A stretch of DNA of 64,000 bases from Anaerolineae bacterium (GTDB taxonomy: Bacteria; Chloroflexota; Anaerolineae; Aggregatilineales; Ch27): contig JABLXG010000004.1 in NCBI GenBank assembly GCA_013178165.1, forward strand, positions 1 through 64,000. Reading direction: 5' to 3'. The translations under genes were made by a program, and so were the position numbers. The notes beneath the pieces were generated by a model. It saw only the letters and a list, made by a program, of their open reading frames with translations, was not told the origin of the DNA and ran no database searches. Of this stretch, positions 44,944 through 53,537 are shown one piece after another (the first letter of the stretch is position 1; every line of letters starts with the position of its first letter).

Positions 44944-44972
44944 ATTAAAGCCTTATGAGAAATCCGGCACAA
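44944..44972 (-). promoter_or_regulatory. Promoter of the small RNA
   Basis: On the minus strand TTGTGC (44967-44972) and TTTAAT (44944-44949) are separated by 17 bp, just after the NYN gene stop. The same -35 hexamer and spacing occur before the SRAP gene. Confidence 0.65.
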
Positions 44973-44985
44973 TCGATGCAGCGGC

Positions 44986-45474
44986 TTATTCCGCATCCGG
45001 TGGGGTGAAGAGCCGCAGCCAGTCCTCAAGCTCATCCGGGTCGTCTACATAGATATCCCTGGTGTCTTCATCGATTGGGGCGGCGGCGGGAGGGTGCAGA
45101 GTAATCTGGAGTTTCTCGGCAAACTCCTGGCTTGTCATCGTCTGCAAACCGCGGGCCATGGCTGCCATACGAATGGTGCGGTCGGAGGAAACGACCAAAT
45201 ACTGGCCGCGGTTGCTGACCTGTTCGATCCGGCTGATGATCAGGCGATCGGCGGTGGTGTGTAACGGCGCAAAGATCACCTTGACCTGCCCGGATGACAG
45301 TTCACGCGAAGGGCCGCCCGGCAAACCGCGATCGAAAATCACGGTTGCATGGCGCCGCGTACGCCCGCAATAGGCCCTCAGCCTTTCGACTAACCGCGCC
45401 TCATCATCAGGATCGGCCAGGTCGATGCCGGGCAGGGCATGGATCAGATTGTGGCCATCGATCAGGAGTTCCAT
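44986..45474 (-). CDS. NYN-domain protein, YacP-like (putative ribonuclease)
   Basis: The 162-residue protein has the YacP/NYN N-terminus MELLIDGHNLIHALPG, FDRGLPGG, TTADRLIISRIE and VVSSDRTIRMAA. These hold the acidic residues of a PIN/NYN-type metal nuclease. YacP (Rae1) of Bacillus is a ribosome-associated RNase, which is a reasonable guess for this short form. A C-terminal acidic tail (DEDTRDIYVDDPDELEDW) is extra. The start is ATG 45474, with AGGAAGGCGAGG upstream. Confidence 0.85.
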   Translation of the reverse strand: MELLIDGHNLIHALPGIDLADPDDEARLVERLRAYCGRTRRHATVIFDRGLPGGPSRELSSGQVKVIFAPLHTTADRLIISRIEQVSNRGQYLVVSSDRTIRMAAMARGLQTMTSQEFAEKLQITLHPPAAAPIDEDTRDIYVDDPDELEDWLRLFTPPDAE

Positions 45475-45500
45475 CCTCGCCTTCCTCATGCAGCCGCCGG

Positions 45501-47408
45501 TCAGCGAGGCCGGTTGCGGCGGATGAATGCCCGCGGGTCGACGTAATCGCGCAGCAGCCGCGCCCGATCCAGGCCGGGCCAGTCGTTAGGCCTGATAGCC
45601 AGCGCCTCGGTGGGGCTGATGTCAAAGTGCAGGTGTTCGGTTCCCCCGCGGGGTCGGCCAATTGTCCCCAGCGGCTCGCCCCGTCTGACCCGCTGCCCGA
45701 TGCGGACGTTCACCGCTGCCAGGTGCGCTGAGCGCGAATACACCACCGGCCCACCGGGAGCCAGGGGATCGTGGCGGATGATCACGATGTTGCCCCACAG
45801 GCCGGGGCTGCCCACATATACCACCACGCCACTGGCGACAGCGTAGACCGGCATCCCGGCATCGCGGTTCCACGAAGGCCGGTTGAGGTTCAGGTCAGCG
45901 CCGGTGTGATAGGCGGCGTTGCCACCGCTGTCGGTATAACGGGTGCCGAAACCGGTCGAATCCACCCACTCGCCAGGCCAGACGGCGTCGCCCCGGCGTT
46001 CCGCCAGCGTGCCTATCGGCGGGTCAAAGCCATCGGCCAGGCCAGCGGGCGTATCGGCTGGCTCCCCGCTTTCCTCGCCGGAAGCCGGGTCAACCAGCCG
46101 CCAGCGCAGCGCGCCAAAAGCGATCCGGCGGCCTTCTTCCCCAGTCAGGTTAGTCAGGTTAACCATGCCACGCCGGGACTGCGCCCCATCCAGCGCAAAG
46201 ACCCCCAGCGAAGCCCAGGTGTCGTAGAATTGCCCCTGATTGATCTCCACCCGCAGCGGCGTGACGCAACCGGCCACGCCGTGGATCGCATAGCGCGCCC
46301 GGCGGGTATCGGCGTTGACGCCCGGCACCCAGGCGGCAATCTCATAGACGCCGGGGGCCAGCGACTCCGGCACCCAGGCTGCCCACACACTGCTACGGGC
46401 GCGGCTGGTCGGCGCGCTTTTCAGGCGTTCTCCTCCACGGGTAAACTCGCGAAAGCCACCAGAAGCCCGGTCATAGACGCCATCATGGTAGCCTGCACTA
46501 CCCACCGTGATGATCACGCTCTCCGGGCCAGCCTGAGGCCTGGGGATCGGGTCAACCGGTGTCGCTGTGTAATCGTAGGCTGCTGCTGCATCCCAGAGTT
46601 GTGTGCCAGGATAGTCGCGGTTGGCGCTGTCATTACGGGCGTGCTGCCAGCTCCACAGGTTAGCCGCCGGACAGCCCAGCGTTCTGGCCCGGTGCAGGAA
46701 TAACGCGATCTGATCAGGCCGGGCTGACCAGAAAAAACGCCCGGCGCCGGAACCGTAGTATTCGCCGTAGGCTGAGCCGGTGGGGATGAAAGGTTTATCT
46801 GGAAAAGCGGCGCGGTATTCCTGATAGCTATCCTCCAGGGTACGGACCGGATCGCCGCCGTCCTGTGACGGCCAGTAGACCTGTGGCATGGCGATGTCAC
46901 AGGCAGCCATGAACGCCGCAAACGGGAAATCTGGGTGCCAGCTGGGGTAGCGGTAGGAACTGAGCGCGGTCAACACGCCGCCGGCAACCCCCGCCAGATC
47001 ATTCCTGAGTGTTTCTATAAAGCGCCGGGCGCGGTCCACGCCGCCGGGCGCCGACCAGCGATAGCGGCCATAGTCCTCGGCGTTGATCGCCGCGCCGGGC
47101 AATTCGTACTGGCGTACTCGCGCCGCCAGGCGGTGGGCCTGCGCTTCCTGATCAACTTCGCTGCCATAGACGAAACCCCAGCCCCACACGGTGATCCCGG
47201 CCTTGCGAAAAGCCACGATCACATCGTGCGTCAGGCGCTCCTTGCGGCCGTCCGGATCAGTGGCCGGGATCGGGTAACTGTACTCGCCGTCGCTCAGTTT
47301 GACCAGGATGTGCTCAATATCTGCTGCACGGGCCAGTTCTACCATCCGCGCCGGATGGGCCTCCGTGTGGTCGATCTCCCACAGCCACATCCCTTTGCCG
47401 CTGAGCAT
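45501..47408 (-). CDS. Glycosidase-like barrel fused to M23 peptidase
   Basis: The 635-residue protein starts with KGMWLWEIDHTEAHPARMVE and continues as a TIM-barrel-like domain (to about 280, with AAINAEDYGRYRW, IAMPQVYWPSQ), similar to GH25-like or DUF4015-type barrels. The middle is beta-rich. The C-terminus (about 520-635) is an M23 peptidase with YHTGADLN and HLHFDIS, the zinc-binding HxxxD and HxH motifs. It should cleave peptidoglycan cross-links, and the barrel may bind or cleave glycan. No signal peptide is visible, which is odd for a wall hydrolase. ATG 47408 follows AGGGGGT. Confidence 0.8.
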   Translation of the reverse strand: MLSGKGMWLWEIDHTEAHPARMVELARAADIEHILVKLSDGEYSYPIPATDPDGRKERLTHDVIVAFRKAGITVWGWGFVYGSEVDQEAQAHRLAARVRQYELPGAAINAEDYGRYRWSAPGGVDRARRFIETLRNDLAGVAGGVLTALSSYRYPSWHPDFPFAAFMAACDIAMPQVYWPSQDGGDPVRTLEDSYQEYRAAFPDKPFIPTGSAYGEYYGSGAGRFFWSARPDQIALFLHRARTLGCPAANLWSWQHARNDSANRDYPGTQLWDAAAAYDYTATPVDPIPRPQAGPESVIITVGSAGYHDGVYDRASGGFREFTRGGERLKSAPTSRARSSVWAAWVPESLAPGVYEIAAWVPGVNADTRRARYAIHGVAGCVTPLRVEINQGQFYDTWASLGVFALDGAQSRRGMVNLTNLTGEEGRRIAFGALRWRLVDPASGEESGEPADTPAGLADGFDPPIGTLAERRGDAVWPGEWVDSTGFGTRYTDSGGNAAYHTGADLNLNRPSWNRDAGMPVYAVASGVVVYVGSPGLWGNIVIIRHDPLAPGGPVVYSRSAHLAAVNVRIGQRVRRGEPLGTIGRPRGGTEHLHFDISPTEALAIRPNDWPGLDRARLLRDYVDPRAFIRRNRPR

Positions 47409-47509
47409 GTCACCCCCTGTCTTGCTGCGCGCTGCACCCCGCCCACAGGAGCGCCCCGGTCTTATCATAGCCGATTCCGCCCGCAACAGGCGATCCGCAG
47501 CGCCCTTCC

Positions 47510-49363
47510 TCAAGGCCCGGCAGGCCGCACCTGCTGCCAGGCGATCACCTCCAGGGCTACCTCCCGCCCGATCTGCTCGGCCAGCAACGCCTGCAGTTTG
47601 GCCACCTGATCCGGCGTCGGCGGTTCCGGGCCTTGCACCGTAGCAACAATGGCCGTATGCGAGCCATCGACCCATTGCACATCCATGACTCTGGCCCCGC
47701 TTAGCTGGTCGCGCAACACTGTCCAGGCGGATTCCAGATGGCTGGCTGCCAGCGCCGATTGCCGCAGTGAATCCCCCAGTGGCACGGCCAGCAGCAGGAG
47801 CACGATTGCCGCTGCCACGAACCGCCGCCGATAGCTGGCTGCATCGTCGGCGCTACGCCGCAGGCGTAGCCCCAGCCACAGGAAGACCGCCGCACCACCC
47901 AGACTGATCGCCGCAATATTGGTGATAAACAGGAAGAAAGCTCCAGAAGCCAGCGCCGGGCGGGCAAACGCCAGGGCAATACCGACGGTACACAATGGCG
48001 GCATCAACGCCGCTGCGATCGCCACGCCAGCCAGCGCGGAGGGGATGTCCTTGCGGGCCATAGCGTACGCCCCGGCCATCCCGGCGAAGAGCGCCACCCC
48101 CAGATCGGGCAGCGATGGTTCCCCGCGAGCCAGCATCTCGGCGGTCGGCTTCTTGAGCGGGGTCAACAGGCCCACGACTATCGCCAGCAACAGCGCCAGC
48201 AATACGCCACGCAACATTGTTAGCGCCGCCCGGCGCATCAGCTGGGTATCTCCCTCTACCATGCCCACCGCGAAGCCCATCAGCGGTGACATCAGCGGGG
48301 CAACCAGCATGGCCCCGATGATCACCGCCGGGCTGTTCTGTACCAGCCCCAAGCTGGCGATCAGGCAGGAAAGCACCACCAGCACTACGAAGTCAACTGT
48401 AGGCCGGGCCATATCCAGCGCTGCCTGCCGCACCTCTAATTCTTCGGCGGGTGTCAGGGTGGGCATCAGGTTGGCCAGGCGGTGGCCGACCTTCTGCGTT
48501 ACCCGTTCACCGACGATCTGCTTGACCAGGATCAGCGGCCCCGGAGCACGGGCCAGCATCCGCTGCGGGATGTCGCCAAACAGCCAGTTATCCAGGGAGC
48601 TTTGTTCCGAAAAACCCAGCAGGACCAGCGTGTCCGGTGAGGAGCGCTCGACAATGCCGCTGACGACATCTGCAGCACGAATAACCTGCCGGCGGATTTC
48701 CACACCGTGCTCCAATTCCGGCAGGTCTTCCAGGCTGGCTTCGATCAGGCCCAGGGCCTGCCAGCGACGCATCCGCGCCTCGGTTTGCACGTACACCATT
48801 GTCAGGGGAACGCCGATCCGGCGGGCAAAGCGCAGGCCGATACGCGCCGCCAGCCGTGAGTGGCGGCTGCCATCCGCGGGCACCACCACCTGGCGGTACC
48901 CTTTGCCCTGATGCAGTGGCCGGGTGCCGCGATAGATCAGGACATTGCAGGGAGCCGTGCGGGCCACCGCTTCCGCCACGGGGCCAAGCACCACCTGCCC
49001 GTGCTGCTGACCACGCACGCCAACGAGGATCAGGTCGGCATTCTGTTCCTGGGCCATATCCAGAATGCCGCGGGGGATGCTGGTGGCGGCGTCTGTCACC
49101 AGAGTCACCGGCGCGCCCTCTGCCTGCAGGGTTTCAACGATGGCCTGTAGCTCCTGCAGCGGCTGGGGATGCGGCTCGACGCTGTGTGGCATCACAAAAG
49201 CGGCGATCACCCGGCCATCCGTTTCTAGCAGCGAGAGTGCCAGCCGCAACAGGTTCTCCGCGGTGGCCGGGTTGGCCACCGGTACCAGGATACGCTCAGC
49301 GATGGCAGGCAATTCCGGCGGAGTCGCGTCCTCCCCAGGTTTCACGCGCTGTGTTTCCGACAT
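47510..49363 (-). CDS. Universal-stress-protein tandem fused to DUF389 membrane domain
   Basis: The 617-residue protein has two USP-like halves (about 20-140 and 145-270; the first has ILVPVANPATAENLLRLALSLL, the second VVVPADGSRHSRLAARIGLRFARRIG). A DUF389 (TIGR00341-type) membrane domain follows (about 325-530) with VVLSCLIASLGLVQNSPAVIIGAMLVAPLMSPLMG. The fusion suggests a nucleotide- or stress-gated membrane protein. Start ATG 49363 has GGAGAGGG upstream; the in-frame extension to 49471 looks non-coding. Confidence 0.88.
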   Translation of the reverse strand: MSETQRVKPGEDATPPELPAIAERILVPVANPATAENLLRLALSLLETDGRVIAAFVMPHSVEPHPQPLQELQAIVETLQAEGAPVTLVTDAATSIPRGILDMAQEQNADLILVGVRGQQHGQVVLGPVAEAVARTAPCNVLIYRGTRPLHQGKGYRQVVVPADGSRHSRLAARIGLRFARRIGVPLTMVYVQTEARMRRWQALGLIEASLEDLPELEHGVEIRRQVIRAADVVSGIVERSSPDTLVLLGFSEQSSLDNWLFGDIPQRMLARAPGPLILVKQIVGERVTQKVGHRLANLMPTLTPAEELEVRQAALDMARPTVDFVVLVVLSCLIASLGLVQNSPAVIIGAMLVAPLMSPLMGFAVGMVEGDTQLMRRAALTMLRGVLLALLLAIVVGLLTPLKKPTAEMLARGEPSLPDLGVALFAGMAGAYAMARKDIPSALAGVAIAAALMPPLCTVGIALAFARPALASGAFFLFITNIAAISLGGAAVFLWLGLRLRRSADDAASYRRRFVAAAIVLLLLAVPLGDSLRQSALAASHLESAWTVLRDQLSGARVMDVQWVDGSHTAIVATVQGPEPPTPDQVAKLQALLAEQIGREVALEVIAWQQVRPAGP

Positions 49364-49493
49364 ACCCACCCTCTCCAGACAGGCGTGGCGTATGCCCTCC
49401 GGTATACCATGAGCGCCCTGATCTGCAAATACCGGAAGCGGTGGCCTGCACGGCGTTGCAGCGTCCGGCAAGGTGGCGGCGTTGCTTGAGTCG

Positions 49494-50192
49494 CTACAAC
49501 AGTCGATCTGGCGGTGGCGAAGCGGGCAGCGGGCGAATCAGATCGGGTACGTCAGTATGCGGGCTGTTGACTGCCCTGGAGACTTCGTAGGCGGTTAAGG
49601 GCAGCATCTCCAGTGGAGCCAGCAGGGGCATCAGTTCCAGGGGATCCACATCGCCGGGCGTTAACCAGTCCTCCACAACAGCGCGGTCAAGGATCACGGG
49701 CATCCGGGCATGGATTGACGCCATGAAGGCGTTGGGGCGGGTGGTGACGATGGTGCAGGTGCGCAGCGCCTCGTCGCTGTGAGAGGGCTGCCATATCTCC
49801 CATAGCCCGGCCAGCGCAAATGGCTCTCCGCTGGCCAGCCGGATATACATTGGCCGTCTGCGGCCATCCGGCAGACGCTGCCATTCATAGAAGCCATCGG
49901 CGAAGATCACACAACGGCGTCGCCGGAAGGCATGTCGGAAGGCCGGCTTTTCCGCCAGCGTCTCTGACCGGGCGTTGATCAGGCTATTGCCAATGGATGG
50001 ATCTTTGGCCCAGGCCGGGATCAGCCCCCAGCGGAGCATGGTGGCACGGCGGTGGCCCTCGTTGGTCAGGGCCAGCACCGGCTGGGTTGGCGCGATGTTA
50101 TAGCGCGGCGTGTAATTGGCCGGGACAGACTCCAGGGCAAATGCCAGCTGGACGACTTCTGGATTGACGGTCAGGGTAAAACGGCCACACAT
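49494..50192 (-). CDS. SOS-response-associated peptidase (SRAP/YedK/HMCES family)
   Basis: The 232-residue protein starts with MCGRFTL. Cys2 becomes the catalytic N-terminal residue that forms a thiazolidine with abasic sites in single-stranded DNA. Other family motifs are RYNIAPTQ, RWGLIPAWAKD, NARSETL, FADGFYEW and SIHARMPVIL (active-site His). It protects abasic sites at replication forks. The ATG at 50192 is chosen because it makes Cys2 N-terminal and AGGAGG lies 6 bases upstream. A GAAC-N4-GTTC box and a good promoter precede it, suggesting LexA control. Confidence 0.95.
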   Translation of the reverse strand: MCGRFTLTVNPEVVQLAFALESVPANYTPRYNIAPTQPVLALTNEGHRRATMLRWGLIPAWAKDPSIGNSLINARSETLAEKPAFRHAFRRRRCVIFADGFYEWQRLPDGRRRPMYIRLASGEPFALAGLWEIWQPSHSDEALRTCTIVTTRPNAFMASIHARMPVILDRAVVEDWLTPGDVDPLELMPLLAPLEMLPLTAYEVSRAVNSPHTDVPDLIRPLPASPPPDRLL

Positions 50193-50204
50193 CACCCGCC
50201 TCCT

Positions 50205-50216
50205 GAACATTTGTTC
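50205..50216 (-). promoter_or_regulatory. SOS-type (LexA) box, GAAC-N4-GTTC
   Basis: GAACATTTGTTC is a perfect palindrome of the DinR/LexA type used in Gram-positive bacteria. It sits between the -10 and the Shine-Dalgarno of the SRAP gene, covering the expected transcription start. Confidence 0.75.
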
Positions 50217-50224
50217 TTTTCCAT

Positions 50225-50253
50225 ATTATAATTGAAATTGTCTTACGGCACAA
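50225..50253 (-). promoter_or_regulatory. Promoter of the SRAP gene
   Basis: TTGTGC (50248-50253) and TATAAT (50225-50230) on the minus strand at 17-bp spacing. Confidence 0.75.
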
Positions 50254-50401
50254 ACGCCCGAATGCCTGCACTGGGGAAGTCCGCCCTGCCGCCTTGCGCC
50301 ATTGCTTTGCAGGCCGATTGTCGAATACGGCGCTTGGTCGTAGAATGCCTTTAGCGAATATGTATACTGGACAGGGTGGGGCTGGCTGGTTTCTACCCTG
50401 G

Positions 50402-50430
50402 TTGACTCGGTTTTTTGCCGGGGGTATAAT
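50402..50430 (+). promoter_or_regulatory. Consensus promoter of the DUF4388/GTPase operon
   Basis: TTGACT (50402-50407) and TATAAT (50425-50430) separated by exactly 17 bp, the best promoter in the window. It precedes the first of eight co-directional genes by 65 bases. The interval 50193-50495 holds only this, the SOS box and the SRAP promoter. Confidence 0.85.
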
Positions 50431-50495
50431 GCCCGGCAGTCCAACATGGGTCGCCAACTCGATACTCTGTCCACAAGATCAAGAACAGGTCATGG

Positions 50496-51371
50496 ATGGC
50501 GCTTAAAGGTAATCTCAGAGACTTCAGCACGACCCAGCTTTTGAACCTCATCAATCTTGCCAAGAAGACCGGTATCCTGAAGATATACGAGGGTATCCCT
50601 ACCACCGAGAGAGACGCGAACGACAGGATCAAGTATGTGCCCGGCACTGAGCGGGCGAGCGTCGCCTTCAGGGAGGGAAAGCTGGTTCATGCGTCAATGG
50701 GCAACCAGGACGGAAACCTGGCTACCGTGCTTTATAAGGCTGGCAAGCTTAACCAGCGCCAGGCTCAGGTGATCCGCGAACGCGCCAGCAACACCAGCGA
50801 CAAGGCGCTGGCTTTGTTGTTGATCCAGGCCAATTACGTCACCCAGGTTGATATTGTCACCAGCATTCAGCAGTATATGCTGGACATCATCTACGACCTC
50901 CTGACCTGGTCGGAAGGGCCATTCCTGTTTCATGAAGGTCAGCTGGTTGGTGATGACCGGATCACTGTCCCGGTTGACCTTGAAGACGTGATCATGGAAG
51001 CCAGCCGCCGCATCCGTGAGGTGGCGCTGCTGAACGAGGAGTTGCCCAACCTCGACCTGGCGCTGAAATTCCCTGAGGCGCCGGGTGACAAGTTCAAGGG
51101 GCTTCACCTCAGCCAGGATGAATGGCGTGTAGTTTCCTTTGTTAATCCCAAGAATTCGATCCGCCAGATTGCCAAAGCGACCAACCTGAGCGACACCCAG
51201 ATTCGGCGGATTGTCTACGGGTTGCTGCAGGCGGGACTGGTGGAACTGGTCCGCCCACCGGAGATGGTGGAGCAGGCCCGTCAGGCGGCGGCCCTGCGTC
51301 GCCGCCGGGAGATGTCCCAGGTGCAGCCAACCGTCATCAACAAGCTTATCGAACGTATCCGGACGCTTTAG
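50496..51371 (+). CDS. DUF4388-domain protein
   Basis: The 291-residue protein opens with the DUF4388 pattern MALKGNLRDFSTTQLLNLI, then KKTGILKIY and ASVAFREGKLVHA. It continues to about residue 170. Residues about 205-265 look like a winged helix (NSIRQIAKATNLSDTQIRRIVYGLLQAGLVELV). DUF4388 proteins often pair with MglA-type GTPases and roadblock proteins in polarity or signalling operons. Here a small GTPase follows in 62 bases. It probably acts as a protein-protein adaptor. Confidence 0.88.
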   Translation: MALKGNLRDFSTTQLLNLINLAKKTGILKIYEGIPTTERDANDRIKYVPGTERASVAFREGKLVHASMGNQDGNLATVLYKAGKLNQRQAQVIRERASNTSDKALALLLIQANYVTQVDIVTSIQQYMLDIIYDLLTWSEGPFLFHEGQLVGDDRITVPVDLEDVIMEASRRIREVALLNEELPNLDLALKFPEAPGDKFKGLHLSQDEWRVVSFVNPKNSIRQIAKATNLSDTQIRRIVYGLLQAGLVELVRPPEMVEQARQAAALRRRREMSQVQPTVINKLIERIRTL

Positions 51372-51433
51372 GCGTTCTGTTCTGTCCGGTTACGGACAGG
51401 CGTAGTGCGTGGGGAAAAAGCGAGTAGCCAGTT

Positions 51434-51967
51434 ATGCAAACAGTCAAGATGGTCATCACCGGCCCCTTTAGTTCGGGCAAAACGGAATTCATCCGCTCCA
51501 TCTCGGAAATCGAAGTCGTCTCCACCGAACGCGACCTGCGTAATCCTGCGGAGCAGGAGATCAAGGAGCAAACCACGGTGGCGATGGACTTCGGGCGCAT
51601 CACGGTCGATGACGACCTGGTGCTGTACCTGTTTGGCACGCCCGGCCAGCGCCGCTTTGACTTTATGTGGGAGATTCTGGCCGAGGGGATGCTGGGCTTT
51701 GTGGTGATGGTCGATAGCTCCAAGCCGGAGACGTTCCGCGAGGCCAAGAGCATCCTGGAGACCTTCCGCGCATACGCCCCCACGCCGTATGTTGTGGCCG
51801 CCAACAAGCAGGATCACGAAGATGCCTGGTCGCCGGAAGATCTGCGGATTGCCCTGCGCATCGACGACAACGTCAAGCTGCTGCCGTGCGTGGCGCTGGA
51901 CAAGGAAAGCGTCAAGAACGTTCTGCTGGAGCTGCTGTATTCCATCCTGGAAGAGATGGAAACCTGA
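51434..51967 (+). CDS. Small Ras/MglA-like GTPase
   Basis: The 177-residue GTPase has Walker A GPFSSGKTEF, a switch-type DFGR, a G3 block LFGTPGQRRF where the usual Asp is Phe, and G4 NKQD. Length fits single-domain bacterial GTPases of the MglA/Arf-like class. The G3 difference resembles other prokaryotic MglA relatives that deviate from DxxG. Its partner GTPase-activating roadblock protein is not in this operon. The protein sits between DUF4388 and an alpha/beta hydrolase. Confidence 0.88.
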   Translation: MQTVKMVITGPFSSGKTEFIRSISEIEVVSTERDLRNPAEQEIKEQTTVAMDFGRITVDDDLVLYLFGTPGQRRFDFMWEILAEGMLGFVVMVDSSKPETFREAKSILETFRAYAPTPYVVAANKQDHEDAWSPEDLRIALRIDDNVKLLPCVALDKESVKNVLLELLYSILEEMET

Positions 51968-52062
51968 TGCGCACCGGCTCCAATCTGGCCGGGGCTGAGC
52001 GGGCTGTAGACCGGCGGATGACAGGCGTGCGGGGATAGGCCAGCGCGGGGGGGCCGGTTGCC

Positions 52063-52857
52063 GTGGCGTCACTGGTAACTGATCAGGGCATTGTCCATTA
52101 TGAGACGTATGGTCGGGGGCGGCCCGTCCTGCTCCTGCATGGCTGGCTTGGCTCCTGGGCACTGTGGCGGGACACGATCGAAGTCCTGGGGCGGGAATTC
52201 AAGACCTACTCCCTGGACTTCTGGGGCTTTGGAACCAGCAGCCCGATTGAGGAAGGCTTCAGCTTTTCGGTGCCCAACTTTGTCGAACTGGTTAACCAGT
52301 TCATGGATCAGCTGGGGATTCGCCAGGCGCCGCTGATCGGCCATTCGATGGGCGGGACAGTCTCGCTGGGCACGGCCATCAAATATCCGGAACGGGTAAC
52401 TAAGGTTGGGGTGGTTGGATCGCCGATTGTCGGGTCGTCGCTGAACCTGTTGCTCAAGGCATCTGGCTACAGGGCGGTAGCGCGGTTCTTCTTCATTTCA
52501 CCACCGGCGGTCAAGCTATTCCTGCGCGGCTATGCTTACTTCATGGCTAATGACGGCGCCCGGATGTCCCGGATGATCGCCGAGGATTTTTCCCAGGTCA
52601 CCGTCAATTCGTTCTTTGAGAGTATTGGCACCCTGCGCCGGACCGATCTCCGCCCGGCGCTGTCCAGGTTGCGCATCCCAACGCTAGGCATCTATGGGCG
52701 CAAGGACATCATTGTCCATCCGAACCAGCACCGTGTGCTGACCGCCGGCGTGCCCCATGCCCAGGTACACCTCTTTCAAAATTCCGGTCATTTTGTCATG
52801 CTGGATGAACCGGAGAAGTTTCACGAGATTGTCCTTGGCTTTTTGCGCAGCGCCTAG
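52063..52857 (+). CDS. Alpha/beta hydrolase
   Basis: The 264-residue protein is a typical alpha/beta hydrolase: LLHGWLGSWALWRD, DFWGFGTSS, nucleophile elbow GHSMGGTVSL, YGRKDIIVHPNQH with the Asp, and SGHFVMLDEP with the His. All three catalytic residues are present. The substrate is unknown; its position before lipid-type genes suggests an ester or thioester. Start GTG at 52063. It ends 12 bases before the V4R gene. Confidence 0.88.
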   Translation: MASLVTDQGIVHYETYGRGRPVLLLHGWLGSWALWRDTIEVLGREFKTYSLDFWGFGTSSPIEEGFSFSVPNFVELVNQFMDQLGIRQAPLIGHSMGGTVSLGTAIKYPERVTKVGVVGSPIVGSSLNLLLKASGYRAVARFFFISPPAVKLFLRGYAYFMANDGARMSRMIAEDFSQVTVNSFFESIGTLRRTDLRPALSRLRIPTLGIYGRKDIIVHPNQHRVLTAGVPHAQVHLFQNSGHFVMLDEPEKFHEIVLGFLRSA

Positions 52858-52869
52858 CAGGAGGCGGCT

Positions 52870-53532
52870 GTGGTTGAGCCGCAGATGGATCAGCCCCCGC
52901 TGATGGCGGGCAACGAGCGACGTTACACCTATCCGAACCGGATGGGGCGTATCCTGTTGCTCTCTTACGAGGAGGTGCTGGGCCGTACCGGCTTGCAGGC
53001 ATTGCTCAACCTGGCCGGGTATGCCCATTATGCCCAGTCCCCCCCGCCCAATAATTCAGATCGGCAGTTCAGCTTTGAGGTCATCGGCGGCCTGACCCAG
53101 GCCTTGCTGGATATGTACGGGCCACGCAGCGCGCGCGGCATTGCCCTGCGGGTGGGGCGGGTGTGCTTCAAGCACGGCATCCGCGAATACGGACCGATGA
53201 TGGGGTTGGCTGAACTTACCTTCCATCTGCTGCCGTTCAGCATCAAGCTTTCCCAGGGCGCCAGGGCGTTTTGCGAGCTGTTCAACCGCCAGACAGACCA
53301 GATCGTGCGGCTCCAGGACACCCCGGAGGCTCTGTTCTGGATCATTGAACGCAATCCGGTGTGCTGGGGGGTGACCGCTGATCGCCCGTGTTGCCATGTT
53401 GCCGTCGGCCTGCTGCAGGAATCCCTGCTGTGGCTGAGCGGCGGCAAGACCTTCCAGGTGGAAGAGACGACCTGCATGGGCTGTGGTGATGAGGTCTGCA
53501 CGATTACCATCACCAAAAAACCACTTGACTGA
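52870..53532 (+). CDS. V4R-domain sensor protein (paralogue 2)
   Basis: The 220-residue protein is paralogous to 6128-6772: RRYTYPNRMGRILLLSYEEVLGR at the start, ERNPVCWGV, CCHVAVGLLQESL and TCMGCGDEVCTITI at the end. The C-terminal domain is V4R-like, with a Cys-rich CMGCGDEVC segment that could bind a metal. V4R domains are thought to bind small hydrophobic or haem-like ligands. The gene uses a GTG start with AGGAGG 5 bases before. It is 5 bases ahead of the beta-helix gene, so it is in the operon. Confidence 0.85.
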   Translation: MVEPQMDQPPLMAGNERRYTYPNRMGRILLLSYEEVLGRTGLQALLNLAGYAHYAQSPPPNNSDRQFSFEVIGGLTQALLDMYGPRSARGIALRVGRVCFKHGIREYGPMMGLAELTFHLLPFSIKLSQGARAFCELFNRQTDQIVRLQDTPEALFWIIERNPVCWGVTADRPCCHVAVGLLQESLLWLSGGKTFQVEETTCMGCGDEVCTITITKKPLD

Positions 53533-53537
53533 CGACT

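Noticed and set aside
47409-47675. N-terminal extension of the M23 protein to 47675
   Set aside because: The extension overlaps the DUF389 gene in another frame, is Gly/Ala/Arg-rich, and ATG 47408 fits the start of the barrel domain.
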